In this document: piece after piece, positions 18,072 through 27,357 of the stretch
Numbering within the stretch: the first letter of the stretch is position 1
Layout of the letters: each line of letters begins with the position of its first letter
Assembly: GCF_002979435.1 (NCBI RefSeq)
Contig: NZ_PCOV01000007.1
Coordinates: 62,001 to 126,000, forward strand
Source of the DNA: Microbacterium sp. MYb66
GTDB lineage: Bacteria; Actinomycetota; Actinomycetes; Actinomycetales; Microbacteriaceae
Length of the DNA stretch: 64,000 nt
Direction of reading: 5' to 3'
Notes under the pieces: model-generated
The model's input: only the letters and a program-made list of their open reading frames with translations
Databases searched by the model: none
Told to the model about the DNA's origin: nothing
Position numbers and translations under genes: made by a program

Positions 18072-19376
18072 ATGAAGCGTTATGCAGGTGTCCTCGCCTT
18101 GGCCGCCCTCGCCCTGCCCCTCGCCGCCTGCGGCTCGACCGGCGGCGGCGACGCCCCCGAGAGCGCAGAGCTGACCTCGGGTCCGATCACGATCTGGTAC
18201 TCCACGAACGAGCAGGAGATCGCCTGGGCGGAAGCCGTGGTCGAGGCCTGGAATGCCGATCACCCCGATGAGAAGGTCAAGGCCGCCGCGATCCCGTCCG
18301 GCAAGTCGTCCGAAGACGCGATCGGCGCGGCGATCACGGCGGGCAACACGCCGTGCCTCGTCTACAACACGGCCCCGGCCGCAGTGCCCGCCTTCCAGAA
18401 GCAGGGTGGACTGGTCAACATCTCGACGACCTTCGACGACGGGGAGTCGTTCATCACCGAGCGGTCGGGGGCCGCGGCAGACGGCTTCCGCTCGCCCGAC
18501 GGCGACCTGTACCAGGTGCCGTGGAAGGCCAACCCCTTCATGCTCTACTACAACAAGGACGTCTTCGCGGCGGCCGGACTCGACCCCGAGAACCCCGAGC
18601 TGGCGACCTATGACGACGTGCTCGCGGCCGCGGCGGCGATCAAGGAGAGCGGTGCCGCCGACTTCTCGCTCTACCCGCCGGCATCCGGCGATTACACCAA
18701 CGCGCTCTTCGACTTCTATCCGTTCTTCCTCGCCAACTCCGGCGGCACGCAGCTGGTCAGCGACGGCGCCGCCGCGTTCACCAGCGACGAGGGCCTCGAG
18801 ACCCTCGAGTTCTGGAAGACCCTCTACGCCGAGGGCTACTCCTCGGCCGAGGCGTACAGCGGCGACGCCTGGGCCGGGCCCTTCGCCGACGGGGTCTCTG
18901 CCATGGGCATCGCGGGCCCGTGGGGCGCCGGGGCGTTCGACGGCAAGGTCGACTACGGCATCGTGCCGCTTCCGACCGCCGACGGCACCGCGCCCGAGGA
19001 GACCTACACGTTCGGCGACTCGAAGAACGTCGGCCTCTACACCTCGTGCGAGAACAAGCAGACCGCCTGGGACTTCGTGAAGTTCTCGATGGATGCCGAC
19101 AACGACCTCGCCCTGCTCGAGACCACCGGGCAGTTCCCCATCCGCGGTGACATCGACGCGATCGCCGGGGACTTCCTGGCCGGCGACCCGGTGCTGTCGA
19201 CGTTCGCCGCCTCCGTCCCGCTCACCGTCGACGTGCCGAACGTCGCCGGTGCGACCGAGATGTGGCAGACCTTCCGCGACGCGTGGGGTCAGGCCGTGCA
19301 GGCCGGCGAGGGTGATCTGAAGGAGACCTTCTCGACCGCCGCAGACAAGATCGACGCCCTGATCGCCCAGGGCTGA
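18072..19376 (+). CDS. ABC sugar-binding lipoprotein (extracellular solute-binding family 1)
   Basis: A 434-residue lipoprotein: MKRY, a hydrophobic core and lipobox LAAC with Cys at about residue 20. The mature chain resembles carbohydrate-binding proteins of CUT1 importers (ITIWYSTNEQEIAW near residue 39, YQVPWKANPFMLYYNKDVFA near 146, GIAGPWGAG near 279). Its own permeases are not adjacent but lie 6 kb away at 25329-27136 behind the same operator, so the three probably form one importer with a shared host ATPase such as MsiK. A 13-bp hairpin follows the gene, which would raise its level relative to the lyase downstream. Confidence 0.9.
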   Translation: MKRYAGVLALAALALPLAACGSTGGGDAPESAELTSGPITIWYSTNEQEIAWAEAVVEAWNADHPDEKVKAAAIPSGKSSEDAIGAAITAGNTPCLVYNTAPAAVPAFQKQGGLVNISTTFDDGESFITERSGAAADGFRSPDGDLYQVPWKANPFMLYYNKDVFAAAGLDPENPELATYDDVLAAAAAIKESGAADFSLYPPASGDYTNALFDFYPFFLANSGGTQLVSDGAAAFTSDEGLETLEFWKTLYAEGYSSAEAYSGDAWAGPFADGVSAMGIAGPWGAGAFDGKVDYGIVPLPTADGTAPEETYTFGDSKNVGLYTSCENKQTAWDFVKFSMDADNDLALLETTGQFPIRGDIDAIAGDFLAGDPVLSTFAASVPLTVDVPNVAGATEMWQTFRDAWGQAVQAGEGDLKETFSTAADKIDALIAQG

Positions 19377-19405
19377 TCGATCGGATCGGTTCCCCCGCCG
19401 ATCAC

Positions 19406-19435
19406 CCCGGGGTGCGCGCGATCGCGCACCCCGGG
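19406..19435 (+). terminator. Hairpin between binding protein and lyase genes
   Basis: A perfect 13-bp stem (19406-19418 with 19423-19435) and a CGAT loop. There is no U-run, as is common in high-GC actinobacteria. It may end or attenuate transcription from the 17958 promoter and protect the abundant binding-protein mRNA. Confidence 0.75.
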
Positions 19436-19535
19436 CTCCGCTCCGTGCACCCGCAGGCGCGCGCGGTCGCGTTCTCCCTCCCTCCGAGGCGTCCGCCTCG
19501 CCTGCCCTTCGGCACACCGGCAAAGGAGCCCAGCC

Positions 19536-22500
19536 ATGAGACGCATCACCGCGTTCATCGCCTTCACCGTCGCCCTCGTCATCGGCTCGTCCGCGCTCAC
19601 CACGGCGCCGGCCTCCGCCGCCCCCCAAGACGATGTCGCGACGGTCATCGACCGCCTCGAGGAGTACTACCTGGGGCAGGGCGACGACATCATCATCGCG
19701 AACGGCATCTACCTCGCCAAGACCTCGGAGGCGCTGGAGTACGTCGCGTCGCAGAAGGAGGACGGATCGTGGGCCGACGTGGACTACGCCGATCGCACGA
19801 GCTCGGCGAACGGCAGCGTCTGGTCGGCCTACACCGCGCTCTACCGGATGCTCGCGATGACGCAGGCGTACAAGGACCCGAAGGCCGCGGGCCACGGTGA
19901 CAAGCGCCTCGTCGAGGCGGTGCAGCGGGCGCTGCTGCACTGGGACCGGGTGAACCCCGGCAACACCAACTGGTGGGAGACCGAGATCGGCGAGTCGATC
20001 GCGATGGGACGCATCTCGATGTTCCTCGGCTCCGAGCTCAGCGAGGACGCCTTCCGCGTCAGCCTCGCGCACAACACCGGCAAGCTCGACCCCGTCGGGG
20101 CGAACGGCGCATGGCGCACCTCGAACTACATCTTCGAAGCCCTCTCCACCGGCGACATCGCCAAGGTGAAGGAGGGGTTCGCGACGATCGTCGCGACCAT
20201 CGCGGTCGACCACTCCGGCACCGTGAAGGAGGCGGTCCAGCCGGACGCCAGCTTCTGGGCCCACGGTGCGCAGCTGTACAGCGAGGGCTACGGGATGGTG
20301 CTGTTCACCTACGCGGCCCTGTGGTCGGACGTCGCCCGCGGCACCGGACTCGCGTTCACGCGCGAGCAGCTGGATTCGATCGCCTTCTACTTCATCGAGG
20401 GAACCCGCTGGCTCATCCGCGGCGAGATCGGCATGCTCTACCTCAACTATCGACCGCCGAAGACCGTGAGCGACATCACCAGCCACGCCTCCGAGTTCAT
20501 CGAGCCGCTGCAGCGCATGGTGCGCACGGACGCCCTCTACTCGACCGCCTACCAGGCCGTGCTCGACGGGGTGCTCGGCAAGACCGAGACGAACGGCGTG
20601 ACCGGCGCGAAGTACTTCTGGCGCTCCGAGTTCGCCTCTCACCAGCGCGACGACTACGGCATCTTCACCCGCCTGAACTCGTCTCGTACGTTCGGCGTCG
20701 AGCTGCGCACGTCCTACCGCGACGATCTCGGCAACCCCGTCTTCTGGAACGCGATGGGCTCGACCGCCATCCAGGTCAACAACCGCGAGTACCTCGATCT
20801 GGGACCCGCGTTCGACTGGTGGCACTACCCCGGAGTGACCGCACCCGACGAGAAGCGCACGGAGCGCGGGTTCGAGAACCGCGGCCGCAACGGAGACGGC
20901 GCGAGCTTCACCGGCGGCACGTCCGACGGGGAGTTCGGCGCGAGCGTGCTCACCCTCGACGCCGCGGGCACCGGCGCGCGGAAGAGCTACTTCACCTTCG
21001 ACGAGGGCATGGTCGCGCTCGGCGCCGGCATCGCCTCGACGAGTGACGCCGCCGTGCACACGACGATCAATCAGGCCTCCGCCAAGGAGAACGCGACCGT
21101 CGGCGGCAAGCCCGTCGCGGGCGAGGCGGACGGCCAGAGTGTCGGTGGAGCCCGGTGGGCCTACAACGACGAGGTCGGATACGTCTTCGCAGGCGGCCAG
21201 GACGTGAAGGTCTCGAACCGGGCCCAGTCCGGCAGCTGGGAGGGTCAGGAAGCCGTCAGTCGCGACGCGTTCACGCTGTACGTGGACCACGGGACCAAGC
21301 CGACCGCGGGCACGTACGACTACACGGTGCTGCCGGCGGCCACCCCCGCCGAGGTCGAGGCGTTCGCCGACGAGCCCGCCATGCGGACGCTCCGCAACGA
21401 CACCTCGGTGCAGGCGGTGCGGCACGACGCGGCGGGGATCACCATGGCGACGTTCTACGCCGCCGGGACGCTGGACCTCGGCGGCGGCCGCGCGCTGACC
21501 GTCGATCAGCCCAGCATCGTCCTGCTGGACGAGCGCGGCGAGACCCCCGTCGTCAGCCTCTCCAACCCCGACCGCCCCGGGCTGTCCGTCGGGGTCTCCC
21601 TCACCGGCGCCGGCCAGGACCGGCACGCGAGGTTCGCGCTGGGGTCGGGCGAGAACATGGGCAGGACCGTCACTTCCGCACTCGCCGCGGGCCCGCTGCC
21701 GGCGACCTCTGCGTTCTCGGCGAGCAGCACCGCCGACGGCTCGTCCGTCGCTGCGCTCGGGGATGACGACCGGGACACCGCGTGGCGATCGGCCGGTGAC
21801 GGCACGCAGTGGGCGGCCGTCACGCTGCCCCGCGGATCGTGGGTCACGAAGGCGACCATCGACTGGACGGACGCTCCCGCCGGCGACTTCGTCGTGCAGA
21901 CATCGCGGAACGGGGTCGACTGGGCCGACCGGGCCCATGTCACCGACGGCGACGGCGGGGTCGACGAGATCCCCCTCGACCCGACCCCGGCGGAGCACGT
22001 GCGCGTACTGCTGCTCGACGGCGAGGGAGAGGCCTACGGCATCCGCGAGCTGTCGGTGGCGTCGAGCATCAACCTCTCGATCGACAGTGCGACGCGGGCT
22101 TCGGGCTACGCGGGATACAACCTCGTCCACGCCCTCGCCGACGGCGATCCGTCCACGCGCTGGCGCGGCAACAACGCCAACAGCGCCTGGGCGCAGATCG
22201 ATCTCGGCGAATCGAAGCCGGTGTCGACGGTGCGCCTCTCGTGGGAGGCGGCGTACGCCAAGGCGTACCGGATCCAGCTGTCCGACGACGGCCGGAGCTG
22301 GCGCGACGCCTATGTCACCCCTTCCGCGGGGAGCGACGGCGGTGTCGATGTGATCACCCTGAACGACCAGAGCGCCCGTTTCGTGCGCATGCAGACCGTC
22401 ACGCGTGCTCTCGACTACGGACCCTCGCTGTGGGAGTTCGAGATCTTCTCCGACCGGCTGGTCGCCGAGGCCCCCGCCGTGCCGGTGGGCAACGCCAACC

Positions 22501-24059
22501 TCGCGCTCGGCCGCCCGACGACGGCCGACAGCGTCCACCAGAACAACGCCACGATCACCGGGCCGAAGGCGACCGACGGCTCCCGCTCGACCAAGTGGTC
22601 GTCGGCCCGAGCGGCCGCCGAGCACTGGCTGCAGGTCGACCTGGAGAGCGTGCGGTCGGTCTCGCGCGCCGTGGTCGCCTGGGAGGCAGGCACGTCCAAC
22701 GACTACCGCATCGAGGGCTCGGTCGACGGAACGACCTGGGTGCCCATGGCGCGCGTCCAGGCGGCGCAGCCGACGCTCATCCATCAGCACGACTTCGCGG
22801 CGACCGACGTACGGTACGTGCGCCTGTCCGGCATGCCGGCGACGCAGTACGGGCTGAACATCTGGGAGCTCGAGCTGTACGGCGGGTACACCTTCGAGTG
22901 TGCGGGACCGGTCTCGGCCGGGCGCGACGGCACGGCGGTCGTCGCCGCGACGGTGTCGCCGGTGAACCCCGCCGACACGTTCTCGGCAGTGGTGACGGAC
23001 GACTCCGTCGCGACCGTGAAGGGCGACGCCCGCGTCTCGGCAGACGGCCGGGTCGAGGTCGACCTCGCGACCCGCGAACCCGGACGCACGACCGTCGGCA
23101 TCCGCCACCAGGGCGGCAGCGAGATCGCCTGGTGCACGGTCACGGTGGTCGCCGACACGGGTGGGCTGCAGGCGCAGGTCGACGCGGCGAACACCCTCGA
23201 CAGCACGGCTTACACGCCGGCCAGCTGGAAGCCGCTGCTGCCCGCGCTCGAGGCGGCCAAGGACGTGCTGGCCGCGCCCGGGTCACCGCAGGCGCAGGTG
23301 GATGCGGCGGCCGACGCTCTTGCGGCGGCACTCGCCGGGCTCGTCCGACTGGATGCCGCTCCGAGCGCGCCGCGCGATGTCATCGCGACCGCTTCCGGCA
23401 GCCGGGTGAACGTGCAGTGGACGGCGCCCGAGAGCGTGGGCGGATCGCCGATCATCGCGTACGAGGTCGCCGTGGGCGACCGCGTCGTGCAGGCCGAAGG
23501 TGCCGTGCTCACCGCAGCCGTGACCGGGCTCGCCGCCGGCGAGTACGCCGTGACGGTGCGGGCGCAGAACGCGGGCGGGTGGTCCGTGCCCTCCGCCCCG
23601 GTCGTCGTCGCGGTCGATCCCGAGGTGGTGACCCCGCGCGTGACGGTCGAAGGCTCGCCGAAGGTCGGCGGACGCATCGATGTCAGCGGCGTCGGGTTCG
23701 AGCCGGGGGTCGAGTACACCGTCCAGCTGCGTTCCACTCCCGCCGATCTCGGCACCGTGACCGCCGAGGCAGACGGCACCTTCGCCTTCCGCGGCGTCGT
23801 GCCCGACGACATCGAGGCCGGCGCGCACACGCTCGTCGTGATGCTCGGCGGTGCGGACATCGCCTCGACATCGGTGCGGATCGCGGCGGCAGGGGGCCCC
23901 GGTGCTCCGGGTGGTCCCGGCGGCGGAACCGACGGATCCGGCGCACTCCCCGCCACCGGGGGCGACCTCGCCTGGCTGCCGTGGACACTCGCCATGGCGC
24001 TGCTGCTGCTGCTCTCGGGCGCCGCAGCGATGAAGGCGCGACGGCAGCCCCGCGACTGA
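19536..24059 (+). CDS. Cell-wall-anchored family 8 polysaccharide lyase with discoidin-like domains
   Basis: A 1507-residue exported protein. Residues 1-29 form a signal peptide ending APASAA. Residues about 33-720 are an alpha/alpha-toroid plus beta-sandwich polysaccharide lyase family 8 enzyme: NWWETEIG at 145-152, Asn190 in VGANGAW, and His243/Tyr252 nine residues apart, matching the catalytic Asn-His-Tyr set of hyaluronate, chondroitin and xanthan lyases. Three F5/8 type C (discoidin-like) modules follow at about 726-840, 846-975 and 983-1118, then an Ig-like module, a FIVAR repeat (about 1209-1271), a fibronectin III domain (about 1276-1363) and another beta domain. LPATG at 1471-1475, a hydrophobic helix and RRQPRD form a sortase anchor. 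AAAGGAG precedes the start. With GH130 in the regulon, a mannose-bearing glycan such as xanthan is a plausible substrate, but it is not proven. Confidence 0.88.
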   Translation: MRRITAFIAFTVALVIGSSALTTAPASAAPQDDVATVIDRLEEYYLGQGDDIIIANGIYLAKTSEALEYVASQKEDGSWADVDYADRTSSANGSVWSAYTALYRMLAMTQAYKDPKAAGHGDKRLVEAVQRALLHWDRVNPGNTNWWETEIGESIAMGRISMFLGSELSEDAFRVSLAHNTGKLDPVGANGAWRTSNYIFEALSTGDIAKVKEGFATIVATIAVDHSGTVKEAVQPDASFWAHGAQLYSEGYGMVLFTYAALWSDVARGTGLAFTREQLDSIAFYFIEGTRWLIRGEIGMLYLNYRPPKTVSDITSHASEFIEPLQRMVRTDALYSTAYQAVLDGVLGKTETNGVTGAKYFWRSEFASHQRDDYGIFTRLNSSRTFGVELRTSYRDDLGNPVFWNAMGSTAIQVNNREYLDLGPAFDWWHYPGVTAPDEKRTERGFENRGRNGDGASFTGGTSDGEFGASVLTLDAAGTGARKSYFTFDEGMVALGAGIASTSDAAVHTTINQASAKENATVGGKPVAGEADGQSVGGARWAYNDEVGYVFAGGQDVKVSNRAQSGSWEGQEAVSRDAFTLYVDHGTKPTAGTYDYTVLPAATPAEVEAFADEPAMRTLRNDTSVQAVRHDAAGITMATFYAAGTLDLGGGRALTVDQPSIVLLDERGETPVVSLSNPDRPGLSVGVSLTGAGQDRHARFALGSGENMGRTVTSALAAGPLPATSAFSASSTADGSSVAALGDDDRDTAWRSAGDGTQWAAVTLPRGSWVTKATIDWTDAPAGDFVVQTSRNGVDWADRAHVTDGDGGVDEIPLDPTPAEHVRVLLLDGEGEAYGIRELSVASSINLSIDSATRASGYAGYNLVHALADGDPSTRWRGNNANSAWAQIDLGESKPVSTVRLSWEAAYAKAYRIQLSDDGRSWRDAYVTPSAGSDGGVDVITLNDQSARFVRMQTVTRALDYGPSLWEFEIFSDRLVAEAPAVPVGNANLALGRPTTADSVHQNNATITGPKATDGSRSTKWSSARAAAEHWLQVDLESVRSVSRAVVAWEAGTSNDYRIEGSVDGTTWVPMARVQAAQPTLIHQHDFAATDVRYVRLSGMPATQYGLNIWELELYGGYTFECAGPVSAGRDGTAVVAATVSPVNPADTFSAVVTDDSVATVKGDARVSADGRVEVDLATREPGRTTVGIRHQGGSEIAWCTVTVVADTGGLQAQVDAANTLDSTAYTPASWKPLLPALEAAKDVLAAPGSPQAQVDAAADALAAALAGLVRLDAAPSAPRDVIATASGSRVNVQWTAPESVGGSPIIAYEVAVGDRVVQAEGAVLTAAVTGLAAGEYAVTVRAQNAGGWSVPSAPVVVAVDPEVVTPRVTVEGSPKVGGRIDVSGVGFEPGVEYTVQLRSTPADLGTVTAEADGTFAFRGVVPDDIEAGAHTLVVMLGGADIASTSVRIAAAGGPGAPGGPGGGTDGSGALPATGGDLAWLPWTLAMALLLLLSGAAAMKARRQPRD

Positions 24060-24070
24060 ATGGCGGAACC

Positions 24071-24110
24071 GACGAAGGGGCCGTCTCCTCCGGGAGGCGG
24101 CCCCTTCGTC
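24071..24110. terminator. Strong bidirectional-type hairpin after the lyase gene
   Basis: An 18-bp stem with one G-T pair (24071-24088 with 24093-24110) and a TCCG loop. It sits 12 bp past the lyase stop, in the space between convergent genes. Confidence 0.85.
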
Positions 24111-24162
24111 ATGCCCTCCACGAACGCCTGGCCCTGTGTGGGGGGGTGGGGGACCGGACATG

Positions 24163-24201
24163 CAGAAGGGCCGCCTCCCCGGGCGGGAGGCGGCCCTTCT
24201 G
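24163..24201. terminator. Second hairpin between convergent lyase and GH130 genes
   Basis: A perfect 17-bp stem (24163-24179 with 24185-24201) and a CGGGC loop, 10 bp beyond the stop of the leftward GH130 gene. Its stem core AAGGGCCGCCTCC resembles that of the neighbouring hairpin, suggesting that the two arose by duplication. Confidence 0.85.
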
Positions 24202-24211
24202 AGGCTTCGGA

Positions 24212-25294
24212 TCAGAGGCGGGTGAGCTCCGCGACACCGATCGACGAGTCGGCCATGCCGTAGAAGACGAACGTCCGTCCGCCGATCTCCTCGACCGCGG
24301 TGGGGAACACGACGTTTCCGAGGGTTCCCTGCAGCTCCTCCGCGGTCTCGGGTGCGAGCAGGGGCTCCTCTGAGCGGGCGAGCACGCGGCGCGGGTCCTC
24401 CGCGTCGAGCAGGATCGCGCCGGCCGAGTAGCGCGAGCCGTACGCCAGCTCGAAGCCCTTCGGGGTGGCGCCGGAGACGCCGTGGTGCAGCAGCAGCCAG
24501 CCCTCCGGTACGCGCAGCGGCGAGGGGCCGGCGCCGATCTTCGCGCTCTCGTAGGCCATCTCGGGCCCGACGATCATCGCCGAGTCGTGCACGCGGGTGA
24601 GGGCCGTGACGTCTGCCGTCGCCGCGTCGAGGTCGATGTAGCCGATCCAGATCGAGGGGCGCACCTCGTCGATGCCCGCCGGGGGTCGTGCGCCCTCGCC
24701 GGGTCGCAACCAGTCGAGATCCCACATCGGACGGTGCAGCACGGCGATGCGCGGCTTCCCGTCAGGACCGGGCACCGGCTCGGGGAAGAAGACGATGTCC
24801 TTGTTGGCGAACAGGTTCAGGTCGGTCGCGAGCTCGGGCTGGTAGGCGAACTGGATCGGGCCGAGACGGTGCCAGGTGACGGTGTCGCGCGAGTAGGCGA
24901 GCGCCGGTCGGGGCCCCAGCGGTCCGTAGGCGATGTACGTCATGACGTGCAGGCCGAGCGGCTCCAGGAAGGTGATGCGCGGGTCTTCGACTCCGGCGTT
25001 CTGGTGGCCGTGCTCCCACTGCTCGTCGGGGGAGAGCACGACGCCGAGGCGCTCGACCCCCGTCGGCACGCCGTCGTCGATGAGGACGCGCGCCCGGGCG
25101 ATGCGCGAGACGTTGCCCTCGGCCACGACTCGGGGGTAGAGGTAGAGCTCGCCGTCCGGTCCCCAGGCGGTGCCGGGGTTGAGGACGCCCTCGACCTCGA
25201 GCGGGTCGGCGGGATCGGCTGTCATGATCGTCCCCAGTCGCGTCAGGGCGTAGGGGATGGCCGTGGTCGGAGCGGGGGAGGGGGATGGGGTCAT
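24212..25294 (-). CDS. GH130 family glycoside phosphorylase (mannoside phosphorylase-like)
   Basis: A 360-residue cytoplasmic protein with the five-bladed beta-propeller signature of GH130: NPGTAW near residue 39, AGVEDPRIT at 100-108 with the proposed catalytic acid Asp104, and ANKDIVFFPEPV (163-174) followed by LHRP, where Lys165 and Arg188 would hold phosphate. Family members phosphorolyse beta-mannosides to mannose 1-phosphate; a minority hydrolyse. The phosphate-binding residues point to a phosphorylase. It is the third gene of the leftward operon behind two sugar permeases and is preceded by an AAGG-type ribosome site. The regulon also holds a phosphomannomutase-like protein, which would use the product. 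Confidence 0.85.
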   Translation of the reverse strand: MTPSPSPAPTTAIPYALTRLGTIMTADPADPLEVEGVLNPGTAWGPDGELYLYPRVVAEGNVSRIARARVLIDDGVPTGVERLGVVLSPDEQWEHGHQNAGVEDPRITFLEPLGLHVMTYIAYGPLGPRPALAYSRDTVTWHRLGPIQFAYQPELATDLNLFANKDIVFFPEPVPGPDGKPRIAVLHRPMWDLDWLRPGEGARPPAGIDEVRPSIWIGYIDLDAATADVTALTRVHDSAMIVGPEMAYESAKIGAGPSPLRVPEGWLLLHHGVSGATPKGFELAYGSRYSAGAILLDAEDPRRVLARSEEPLLAPETAEELQGTLGNVVFPTAVEEIGGRTFVFYGMADSSIGVAELTRL

Positions 25295-25328
25295 TGCCTT
25301 GCTTTCGGGGTGTTTCGGGGTCGACGGC

Positions 25329-26201
25329 TCAGCCCTTGATGGCGGAGCCGAGGTTCGCGGACGTGAAGTGTCGCTGGAACATCAGGAACAGCACGACCAC
25401 GGGCACGGCGAGCACGCACGCACCCGCGAGGACGGCTCCCATCGGGTTCTCGAGGAACGAGCCGTTCGTCTGCGAGAAGTTCGCGAGGCTGACGGCGAGC
25501 GTCTGCTTCGTCGCATCCTTGGTGACGAGGAACGGCCAGAGGAACTCGTTCCACGGACCGATGAACGTCACCAGCATCGCCGTGAGCACGGCCGGGCGCA
25601 CGAGCGGGACCGCGATGAGGAGCAGGATGCGCAGTTCGCTGGCTCCGTCGATGCGAGCGGCGTCGAACACGTCACGAGGGATCTGCAGGAAGTACTGGCG
25701 GAAGATCAGCACGGCGACCGAGTTGATCGCGAACGGCAGGATCATCCCGATGAAGTTGTCGGCCAGGCCGAAGTAGCGCACGACCATGACGTACAGCGGG
25801 ATCATGAGCAGCTGGAACGGGATCGCCTGCACGAGCAGCACGAGCGCGAACACGAGTCCGCGTCCGCGGAACGACAGGACCGCGAGCGCGTAGCCCACGA
25901 GCAGCCCGAAGACGAGCGTGCAGCCGACCACGCCGGCGGTGAAGATGAGCGAGTTCAGCAGCGAGCCGAACAGGTTCACCGATTCGTTGATCTCGACGAA
26001 GTTGTCGAAGGTGAGGTTCTGCGGCAGCGGGAGAAGGCCGAGGAGGCTGGTGTCGCGTTTGCGCTGGAGGGCGCCGATCACCATGTAGTAGAACGGCACG
26101 AGTGCGGCGAGGGCTCCGACGAGGAGCAGGGCGAATCGCAGGGCGGAGATCACTCGACCGCTGCGGCCGGAGCGCGTCGTCCGGGTGGTCTCGGCGGTCA
26201 T
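25329..26201 (-). CDS. ABC sugar transporter permease, MalG type (CUT1)
   Basis: A 290-residue membrane protein from ATG 26201, which overlaps the stop of the upstream permease (ATGA). It has six membrane segments, and the EAA loop with DAARIDGASELRILLLIAVP near residue 190, typical of carbohydrate permeases. The ending FTSANLGSAIKG is the usual MalG/UgpE-like tail. A longer frame upstream is an antisense-like extension over the other permease and was discarded. It forms the channel with the MalF-type protein and should work with the binding protein at 18072. Confidence 0.9.
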   Translation of the reverse strand: MTAETTRTTRSGRSGRVISALRFALLLVGALAALVPFYYMVIGALQRKRDTSLLGLLPLPQNLTFDNFVEINESVNLFGSLLNSLIFTAGVVGCTLVFGLLVGYALAVLSFRGRGLVFALVLLVQAIPFQLLMIPLYVMVVRYFGLADNFIGMILPFAINSVAVLIFRQYFLQIPRDVFDAARIDGASELRILLLIAVPLVRPAVLTAMLVTFIGPWNEFLWPFLVTKDATKQTLAVSLANFSQTNGSFLENPMGAVLAGACVLAVPVVVLFLMFQRHFTSANLGSAIKG

Positions 26202-27136
26202 CGGGTCCTGCCTTCCGTGATGCGGCGCGAGACGAGCGAGACGATCATCACGGCGACGACGAGGATCATCCCGATCGCGGCGGCGATGTCGGGCTTGCCC
26301 TGCTGGATCCCCTGCTGGTACATGAGCAGGGCCGGTGTCATGGATGCGCCGTTCGGCCCGCCGCCGGTCAGCAGGTACGGCTCGGTGAAGATCTGGCCGG
26401 TGGTGATGATCGACAGCAGCACGACGAGCGAGGTCACGGGGCGCACCGCGGGGAGCGTGACCGAGCGGAAGCGCTGCCAGCGTCCCGCGCCGTCGAGCTG
26501 CGCGGCCTCGTGCAGCTCCTTCGGCACGTTCTGCAGGGCGGCGAGGTAGAGCAGGATGTAGAAGCCGAGGTTCTTCCACGTGACGTACACCGCGATGAGC
26601 GGCATGATCAGAGCCGGGTTCGCGAGCCACGAGGGATCGGGCGCGAGCGATCCGAGCATCGAGTTCACGACGCCGTTGCCGTTGAAGAGGAAGATCCAGA
26701 CCGCGAGCGTCGCGACGGATGCCGTGACGTACGGGACGTAGTACGAGATGCGGAAGAAGCCCTTCCAGTGCACGACGGCGTCGAGTCCGGACGAGAGCAC
26801 CAGGCCGAGGACGACAGTGAGCGGCACGTTGATGACCAGGAAGATCAGGAGATTGCCGAACGCCTGATGCACGACGGGGTCGCCGAGGACCGTCGCGAAG
26901 TTCTCGAAGCCCACGAAGGGGTGGGGCACCTCCACGCCCGGGGCGGTGAAGTAGAAGTCATGCACCGACATCCAGATCCCGAAGCCGAAGGGGATCAGGA
27001 ACACCACGATGACGAAGAGAGTGTAGGGGGCGCTCAGCAGCAGGCCGAGCGGATTCTCGCCGAGCCAGCGACGCAGCGTGCTCCCGCGTCGGCGGACCCC
27101 GACCGTCGATTCCTGCGCTGGTGCGTCACTGCCCAT
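26198..27136 (-). CDS. ABC sugar transporter permease, MalF type (CUT1)
   Basis: This 312-residue protein begins with a charged cytoplasmic tail, then six membrane segments starting at GLLLSAPYTLFVIVVFLIP near residue 31. ELHEAAQLDGAGRWQRFRSV near residue 211 is the EAA loop that contacts the ATPase. It is the first gene of the leftward operon (permease, permease, GH130), about 84 bp downstream of the operator-covered promoter at 27220-27248. No ATPase gene is encoded in the locus, as is common for CUT1 systems that share MsiK. Confidence 0.9.
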   Translation of the reverse strand: MGSDAPAQESTVGVRRRGSTLRRWLGENPLGLLLSAPYTLFVIVVFLIPFGFGIWMSVHDFYFTAPGVEVPHPFVGFENFATVLGDPVVHQAFGNLLIFLVINVPLTVVLGLVLSSGLDAVVHWKGFFRISYYVPYVTASVATLAVWIFLFNGNGVVNSMLGSLAPDPSWLANPALIMPLIAVYVTWKNLGFYILLYLAALQNVPKELHEAAQLDGAGRWQRFRSVTLPAVRPVTSLVVLLSIITTGQIFTEPYLLTGGGPNGASMTPALLMYQQGIQQGKPDIAAAIGMILVVAVMIVSLVSRRITEGRTR

Positions 27137-27219
27137 GGCGTTTGTTCCTCACTGATACGACCGTCCGCCGGTGCCCGCACATCGAGCTTCGGTGGGGTCC
27201 CGGCGTTGACAACCCTCTT

Positions 27220-27248
27220 AGTAAACCGGTTTTGGCGCTGAGGGTCAA
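27220..27248 (-). promoter_or_regulatory. LacI-type operator/promoter of the permease/GH130 operon
   Basis: On the minus strand TTGACC (27248-27243) and TTTACT (27225-27220) are 17 bp apart, with the palindrome AAACCGGTTT at 27223-27232 overlapping the -10. The geometry is identical to that at 17958-17986, and the 18-base core is identical between the two sites. Confidence 0.8.
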
Positions 27249-27344
27249 CCTGCACCAGCGGAGGGGGAAGATCCGCGCCGAGGCACCGTCATGAAGCGGA
27301 TATTCTCGCCGCGATCCCTGACTAAATATCGCTAAACGGTCGGC

Positions 27345-27350
27345 TACACT
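27345..27350 (+). promoter_or_regulatory. Leaderless-type -10 element of the second LacI gene
   Basis: TACACT ends 7 bp before the ATG at 27358, the usual spacing for leaderless actinobacterial transcripts. CTAAACGGT at 27332-27340 resembles half of the regulon operator, which may allow weak autoregulation. Confidence 0.5.
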
Positions 27351-27357
27351 ACCAATC

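Noticed and set aside
17985..23108. A 1707-codon open frame on the minus strand
   Set aside because: It lies antisense to the binding-protein and lyase genes, whose domains are clear; the frame is a shadow caused by high third-position GC. Its Arg/Val/Asp-rich product has no recognisable domain.
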